Assembly (NCBI GenBank): GCA_002730485.1 | Contig: PCAH01000008.1 | Location: 1-9,403, forward strand | DNA: 9,403 bases | Direction of reading: 5' to 3' | Origin: Dehalococcoidia bacterium | GTDB taxonomy: Bacteria; Chloroflexota; Dehalococcoidia; UBA3495 | Part shown: positions 6,401 to 9,403 of the stretch, piece by piece | Layout: the number at the start of each line of letters is the position of its first letter | Position numbering within the stretch: position 1 is the first letter of the stretch | The notes under the pieces: generated by a model | What the model was told of the DNA's origin: nothing | Database searches by the model: none | The model's input: the letters and a program-made list of their open reading frames with translations, nothing else | Position numbers and translations under genes: made by a program

Positions 6401-8096
6401 GAACGAAACCGGTGACCGCAAATACAAGGCCTTGAAAGAGTCCATTCAAGAATTCACCGAACGACAAACGGTCGACAAACACGTGTTTGAACAAGAGCAA
6501 GACACGGTCCAGAGCAAACTCCGTGACATCGATGCGTCGACGTTGAAAATGTTGAAAATCATCCAGTACCTCAAGACCGCTCCCTGGAACAAGACCATCA
6601 AACACACCGCACAGAGCAACGCGAAAGCCACCATTGCGGCCCGCCAAGAAGTGATGGAGGCGTTGGGGGAATTGCGGGAATTGGTGTATGCCCACGAACA
6701 AGCTGCCAAAGAAGCGTCCCGTGCCACTGACAAACGGTTTGACACAATCGAGCACCAAACCGACACCCTGCACAAAACGCTTTCCGCCGACACCGACAGT
6801 GCCATCCGCGACGCAAGCAGCACCCTGCGCACCGCCATTGACCACGCCATTGAGAAAACTGTCAAAGACACGGACAAGAAACTCCTCCAAACGGTGGATG
6901 CCCTACAAAAAGAACGGGCCGACAAAGACATCAAGACACACGAACAGTTGGGGGACCTTCGTGCCTTGTTGAAAGAGACCCAAACCGATTTGCATACGGC
7001 CGATGACCGGTGGACGGACCGTATCGAAGACCAGCGGAAGAAACAGTCGGAGGCGTTGGTCCACCATCTGGACCGGACACGTGCCGAGTTTGCGAAATCG
7101 TTGCGGGAAGCCGAGACCCACGCGACCGACAACCTTGCCGGGTTGCAGCACGAATTGAAGCAGCACCAGACCCAGCAAGCGTTCGACACCAAAACCGTCA
7201 CCAAAAAACTGGCGGATGTCGAAACGACCTTGTCGGATGATGTGGAACGGAAAGTGTCGGGGGCCAAAACCCACGCCGAAGAGAAGGCCCGCGAAATCGA
7301 CCAACGGTATGCGAATGCGGTGCAAGGGTTGACCAACGATGTGCAACACGTCGATGCCAAATGCACCAATATCGATTACGTGTTCAAGACCCGGTTTGAG
7401 AGTGTCGAAGAACACATCCAACAGCTGCACCAGGAAGGCCAACAGCAATGCGAATCCCTGGTGACCAAACAGCACAAAGACCTTCTCCAACTCATCGACA
7501 CGCTTCGGGAGGACCTCACCCAACACCAACAGAAAGCCACCCAAACCCTGCAGGACCAGCAGCAACGGGCCGACACCCTCGCACACGACCGCCATCTCAC
7601 CACCGACACCCATTTGGAACGGTTGGACAAGGCTGTCTTGGACGTACGGAAGACCCACGAAGGGTTTGTGCAGCAGTGTGCCACCCAGGAGGCGACCCGG
7701 ACACAAGAGATGGACACGTTCAAAAAGGATGTGCAGTCCAGTGTTCGGGAATTGATTACCCAAATGAAAACCCAGAACGAATCCCTGACCCGTCAGCTCG
7801 CCGAAACCAAGCGCGAACTCCACGCCCTGATGGACACCAAACAGAACGACCTCCGTACGGAAACCAAACAAGCCCGTGCGGACCTCGAAGACCGGACGAC
7901 CCGCAAATACGACACCCACACCCGAAAGACTGACCAACAGCTGTCCCAGCTCCGGACGGTGGTGGAAGGCATTTGCACCCACGTGGACCGGTTTGCTCAG
8001 AAGGAGGCGGGGTACCGTGAACAGCACGAGGCACGGTTGCAGCAGGTGGTGGGATTGTTGGAGAAGACGTTTGTGGAGTTGAAAGGGGATGTTTGA
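3474..8096 (+). CDS. Collagen-like and coiled-coil fibre protein, 1540 aa
   Basis: This is a large modular structural protein. Residues 1-405 are mainly beta-type sequence without recognised domain, with a short GDTGDTGG at 62-69. A likely trimerising coiled coil near 415-435 (VEQLKQQVTQLHSATQTL) leads into collagen Gly-X-Y repeats at 440-629, interrupted four times by FxDLTxxQxxxLRG-type motifs (461, 488, 527, 554). A middle region follows with a Ser/Thr linker (672-685), possible globular segments, and a second short collagen stretch (786-803). From about 900 to the end is a charged helical region; no proline occurs after residue 1037. There is no signal peptide or membrane segment. Collagen-like proteins coat several giant viruses, and the interrupting motif is typical of phage tail-fibre collagens, so a trimeric virion fibre or long tether is the best guess. 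The frame extends upstream to 3366, but that would code the direct repeats, and CCAAATGA at 3474 looks like the start. Confidence 0.85.
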   Translation: MSTSSDTSHTIPHASTPMQWSPTDMPPSLTDTLSELPTVAHCSGGCISLNTAYTVDETPRTGDTGDTGGTLNHIVYSPQRDTSQHHVFQTGMMLPESWLRTVVQHTETGGCDTQHRAWRLVLEMAVQTIPDCVYQWGLYVCDASSGVWEVVQATDDVWEMAEGESTTTFAMDGQRLCAAVASYRNRKRAGSKVDVTTAYPVCVLGMVRVDMGQLPDAHTLCLHRLHLESYDIEEMADTEAVRQADAQNRRVQRKQKGFASTGVSQTLTAIRSLEQLAQPFAVLTDEAIAPFRWSNQPHFVLQWMVRGTIQGETAMQIVLEPIRGSCPVTAPIIVPVLVEDGQFSVSANTVFATDIDAVHIRFHLPPNPTTKTTSNTTSHTARIAIDITDLQSTPSPIVDTTVIEASATASTDVADFASVEQLKQQVTQLHSATQTLERTPGPPGATGKRGPKGERGEPLRFGDLNHAQKEELRGKRGVAGPQGKPMVFEDLTKEQRMLIRGEKGDTGDKGDTGDRGAVGQAGKCFTFDDLTDVQRQLLRGERGLRGQQGDALTFEELTESQKEVLRGQKGERGQKGDSGERGERGRVGPTGPIGPEGKQGPRGLPGIPGAKGDRGETGDSGTDGGHGRPAIIKTSFPSVELLRDFVHKSLNLVPNTYYIIDHPTESLGSTASSSSSSTSSSSTSSADTGDHGKLFVYTGELDLELTVGCPYVENIQALFREYHATLRATVQSDTDEWKLSLTLRSEDICVYQMRRGLESSIVQSGYAVKESLVTNDALQHVGKLCGVQGSAGERGAQGDPGQSMLGMKLDHIGTEATRLKLQQPDPNTVFLQIQASKTHEAGFYLYDGPSGAWRLLHGVDVDTSFMQWMKQFVENPNQESVPLVLSMLATTRKQMDGQYNNVRQELQEYRTTNEKWKKYQFEHWKSMGNSQYQQFNSQLSEHNQLMESVVQQVNTVSDRSVNKDEIGVIKKLLNKQNETGDRKYKALKESIQEFTERQTVDKHVFEQEQDTVQSKLRDIDASTLKMLKIIQYLKTAPWNKTIKHTAQSNAKATIAARQEVMEALGELRELVYAHEQAAKEASRATDKRFDTIEHQTDTLHKTLSADTDSAIRDASSTLRTAIDHAIEKTVKDTDKKLLQTVDALQKERADKDIKTHEQLGDLRALLKETQTDLHTADDRWTDRIEDQRKKQSEALVHHLDRTRAEFAKSLREAETHATDNLAGLQHELKQHQTQQAFDTKTVTKKLADVETTLSDDVERKVSGAKTHAEEKAREIDQRYANAVQGLTNDVQHVDAKCTNIDYVFKTRFESVEEHIQQLHQEGQQQCESLVTKQHKDLLQLIDTLREDLTQHQQKATQTLQDQQQRADTLAHDRHLTTDTHLERLDKAVLDVRKTHEGFVQQCATQEATRTQEMDTFKKDVQSSVRELITQMKTQNESLTRQLAETKRELHALMDTKQNDLRTETKQARADLEDRTTRKYDTHTRKTDQQLSQLRTVVEGICTHVDRFAQKEAGYREQHEARLQQVVGLLEKTFVELKGDV
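4791..5360 (+). repeat. Interrupted collagen Gly-X-Y region of the fibre protein
   Basis: The DNA codes for residues 440-629, with glycine at every third position in four short blocks and one long block (567-627, including GPTGPIGPEGKQGPRG). Between blocks lie four related inserts: LRFGDLNHAQKEELRG, MVFEDLTKEQRMLIRG, FTFDDLTDVQRQLLRG and LTFEELTESQKEVLRG. Each insert spans exactly 18 residues from the last glycine before it to the first after it, so every triplet glycine from 441 to 627 keeps the same register. Lys and Arg crowd the Y positions (KGE, KGD, RGE), which stabilise collagen helices without hydroxyproline. Confidence 0.9.
5487..5528 (+). repeat. Serine/threonine microsatellite linker in the fibre protein
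   Basis: Fourteen consecutive codons (residues 672-685) encode only Ser and Thr, from TCT, TCA, TCG, TCC and ACA triplets. The tract lies between a small segment ending in YYIIDHPTESLG and a segment starting DHGKLFVYTGEL, so it probably serves as a flexible linker that interrupts or joins domains. Mixed synonymous Ser codons show it is older or more selected than the 9-bp repeats elsewhere in the window. Confidence 0.7.
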
Positions 8097-8100
8097 GGCG

Positions 8101-8152
8101 CTCTCTTCTCTCTCTTCTCTCTTCTCTCTCTTCACTCTCTTCACTTTCTTCA
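8101..8152. repeat. Polypyrimidine CT-rich tract after the fibre gene
   Basis: The plus strand is purine-free for 33 bases (8101-8133), built from CTCTCTT-like units, and nearly so to 8152 with three single A interruptions. It starts four bases after the fibre gene's TGA. The following leader to 8253 stays very poor in G and contains CGCACACTCA twice in tandem (8211-8230). Such homopurine-homopyrimidine DNA can form triplexes; it might also be the 3' end signal of the fibre gene or the leader of the next gene. Nothing decides between these. Confidence 0.65.
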
Positions 8153-8253
8153 CAACGGCACATTCTATTTTCTATCACCTCTCCATTACCAACACACACA
8201 ATTACCATCACGCACACTCACGCACACTCACACCCTACCCAGTCGTTTGACAT

Positions 8254-9403
8254 ATGCCCTCCCAATCCAATCCACATCATTTGCGCACTTCCCGCACTTC
8301 CCGCACTTCCCACACTTCCCGCACTTCCCGCACTTCCCACACCCAACCCTCTCCACCCTACACCATCCTCACCGACCACCCTCGCTCCTACACAATCTTC
8401 CGCAACTGCTCCCCGACCAAGGTCCGCCAATGGATCGACACCCTCCGCAACACCTTCCAGCAAAAGAGTTCCCGTCCGTACCACCGGGCCACGTTCCACT
8501 TACAAGGCAAACATCAACAACGTGACCACCAAGCGATTCATTATCTATGTGAACGGATGGGGTTGTATGACTCTTCGCATCAAGCGTTGTTGGCACCGAA
8601 TGAACCACAGCGAACCCGAACCCTATCCGCCCGAAAGCCATCGGCCAAGCGCACGACCCGGCGACGCCGACCGGTAACCACTACACCAACACCGCCGACA
8701 CCGCCTACCGACACTGTAGTGACGGTCATTCGGAGCGGTTCACCCTTGCATAATTACTCCAGAGGATTTAATACACCACCCTATCGTATTCTGATTCATC
8801 TCATCCATACCCCGAAATGCGGAGGAATGGCGATTAAGAAACAACTCAAACAGAACGATGTGTCGTCGGACAAGTCATTGGGGGTGCGACGGCACTTTCC
8901 ACAACATTTTGAACTGGTGTCCTCCAAATGTATGCCGACATGGAGACACCGTCGCAGCAGCAACACCACACGATTTATTGAGTTTATCCGTTCGAGATTG
9001 GATCCGAATTGTGTGTTCTATTCTTCTCTCGATCAATTAAAAAACGAATGGTCGTATATGACTAATGAAGACCGGCAACGTATTCGATCTGTATTGAGAC
9101 CCGCCACGAAGATTCAATTAACGACCACGCGCAGTTGTCCCCATCATTGGCTTTTTTATGGAACCGTAAATGACGAACCGGTCAATGTTGAATGGACAGG
9201 TCCTCCGATGTTTTACCTAACACGTTTTTATTACACGACACCTATTCATACCGTATTCATCAATGGCCACGTTCGTGCACAAGACCTGAGTCTGGCCCAT
9301 CCCGCACTCGAACCACCCCCAACATACCCACGAATTCGGTTGCAACCCCCAATCTACCCACCTCTACCAATACCTTCCATCCGCAGCATTGGCCTCGCAC
9401 GTG
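8254..9403 (+). CDS. Partial protein: R3H-like segment joined to a possible sulfotransferase-like domain, 383+ aa
   Basis: From the first ATG after an in-frame TGA (8248-8250) the frame stays open for 383 codons to the window edge, so the 3' end is missing. Residues 11-28 are six Arg/His-Thr-Ser repeats. Residues 80-125 resemble an R3H nucleic-acid-binding domain: HQAIHYLCERMGL (92-104), YDSS, then PQRTRTLSARK; however, the name-giving Arg of Rx3H is His92, with His96 in the second position. A basic linker (127-139) and a Thr/Pro linker (140-152) follow. Residues 177-194 (YRILIHLIHTPKCGGMAI) closely resemble the PAPS-binding loop of eukaryotic-type sulfotransferases (HxPKxGGTS), with Met-Ala in place of Thr-Ser; Lys188 would be the key lysine. 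A later INGH (336-339) could match the GH often seen before the RDP motif, which would lie beyond the edge. The last 30 residues are Pro-rich. Coding is well supported; both domain readings are tentative. Confidence 0.7.
   Translation, partial: MPSQSNPHHLRTSRTSRTSHTSRTSRTSHTQPSPPYTILTDHPRSYTIFRNCSPTKVRQWIDTLRNTFQQKSSRPYHRATFHLQGKHQQRDHQAIHYLCERMGLYDSSHQALLAPNEPQRTRTLSARKPSAKRTTRRRRPVTTTPTPPTPPTDTVVTVIRSGSPLHNYSRGFNTPPYRILIHLIHTPKCGGMAIKKQLKQNDVSSDKSLGVRRHFPQHFELVSSKCMPTWRHRRSSNTTRFIEFIRSRLDPNCVFYSSLDQLKNEWSYMTNEDRQRIRSVLRPATKIQLTTTRSCPHHWLFYGTVNDEPVNVEWTGPPMFYLTRFYYTTPIHTVFINGHVRAQDLSLAHPALEPPPTYPRIRLQPPIYPPLPIPSIRSIGLAR
8284..8337. repeat. 9-bp tandem repeat encoding Arg/His-Thr-Ser
   Basis: CGCACTTCC is repeated six times, with the fourth unit reading CACACTTCC, in frame with the last ORF (residues 11-28). 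It sits ten codons after the start, in a disordered N-terminus. Like the Ala-Pro-Thr repeat of the nuclease gene it is nine bases long and near-identical at third positions, indicating recent slippage expansion. Arg-Thr-Ser triplets could be kinase targets, but nothing shows this. Confidence 0.9.

Noticed and set aside
6477..6488. Perfect 12-bp palindrome AAACACGTGTTT
   Set aside because: It lies inside the coiled-coil coding region and follows from ordinary Lys-His-Val-Phe codons; likely chance.
6446..8153. Long antisense ORFs opposite the coiled-coil region (307 and 416 residues)
   Set aside because: They mirror the heptad-rich coding strand, which has few codons that become stops in reverse; the sense protein is far better supported.
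8093..8677. 194-residue plus-strand ORF overlapping the fibre gene end and the last ORF
   Set aside because: It translates the pyrimidine tract as Ser-Leu repeats and then runs out of frame across the R3H-like region; the 8254 frame is longer and gives a sensible protein.
1..9403. Origin from a bacterium or phage, suggested by the tail-fibre-like collagen motif
   Set aside because: No Shine-Dalgarno sequence precedes any start, the nuclease is of eukaryotic SLX1 type, Ser/Thr microsatellite tails are frequent, and no phage structural neighbours are seen; not fully excluded.

Overview
The window looks like a piece of a large eukaryotic dsDNA virus genome, most plausibly Nucleocytoviricota; genus and host cannot be told. 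Genes are intronless, tightly packed and on both strands. No start codon has a Shine-Dalgarno sequence in front of it. Leaders are A/C-rich or pyrimidine-rich. Proteins carry Ser/Thr or short tandem low-complexity tracts. Recognisable products (an SLX1-like GIY-YIG nuclease, a collagen-like fibre protein, a tail-anchored coiled-coil protein, and a 165-residue protein resembling a conserved giant-virus family) fit such a virus. The assignment rests on protein appearance, not on a hallmark gene such as capsid or polymerase.

Layout, left to right: a 78-residue minus-strand ORF (27-263); a divergent control region with 10-bp and 9-bp tandem repeats and TATA-like DNA (264-413); a GIY-YIG nuclease (414-872) followed 57 bp later in the same frame by an unknown 179-residue protein with a weak F-box-like start (930-1469); a 241-bp spacer; a Ser/Thr-rich, coiled-coil, single-membrane-segment protein (1711-2730). 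This last gene converges on a 165-residue minus-strand gene (2747-3244) through a 15-bp tandem repeat that supplies stop codons to both. A 229-bp divergent control region with an inverted repeat and two copies of a 14-bp direct repeat leads into a 1540-residue collagen/coiled-coil protein (3474-8096). After a polypyrimidine tract and a G-poor leader, a last ORF (8254 to the window edge, open at its 3' end) joins an R3H-like segment to a possible sulfotransferase-like P-loop.

The centrepiece is the 1540-residue protein: beta-rich N-terminal region, coiled-coil neck, collagen region interrupted four times by a motif typical of phage tail-fibre collagens, a middle region, then a 503-residue proline-free helical end. 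It is best read as a trimeric virion fibre or other elongated structural protein (inference). If the sulfotransferase reading of the last ORF holds, it could act on surface glycans or proteins, but no shared pathway is demonstrated by the sequence. Regulation is readable only as repeats and AT-rich stretches in the two divergent intergenic regions.
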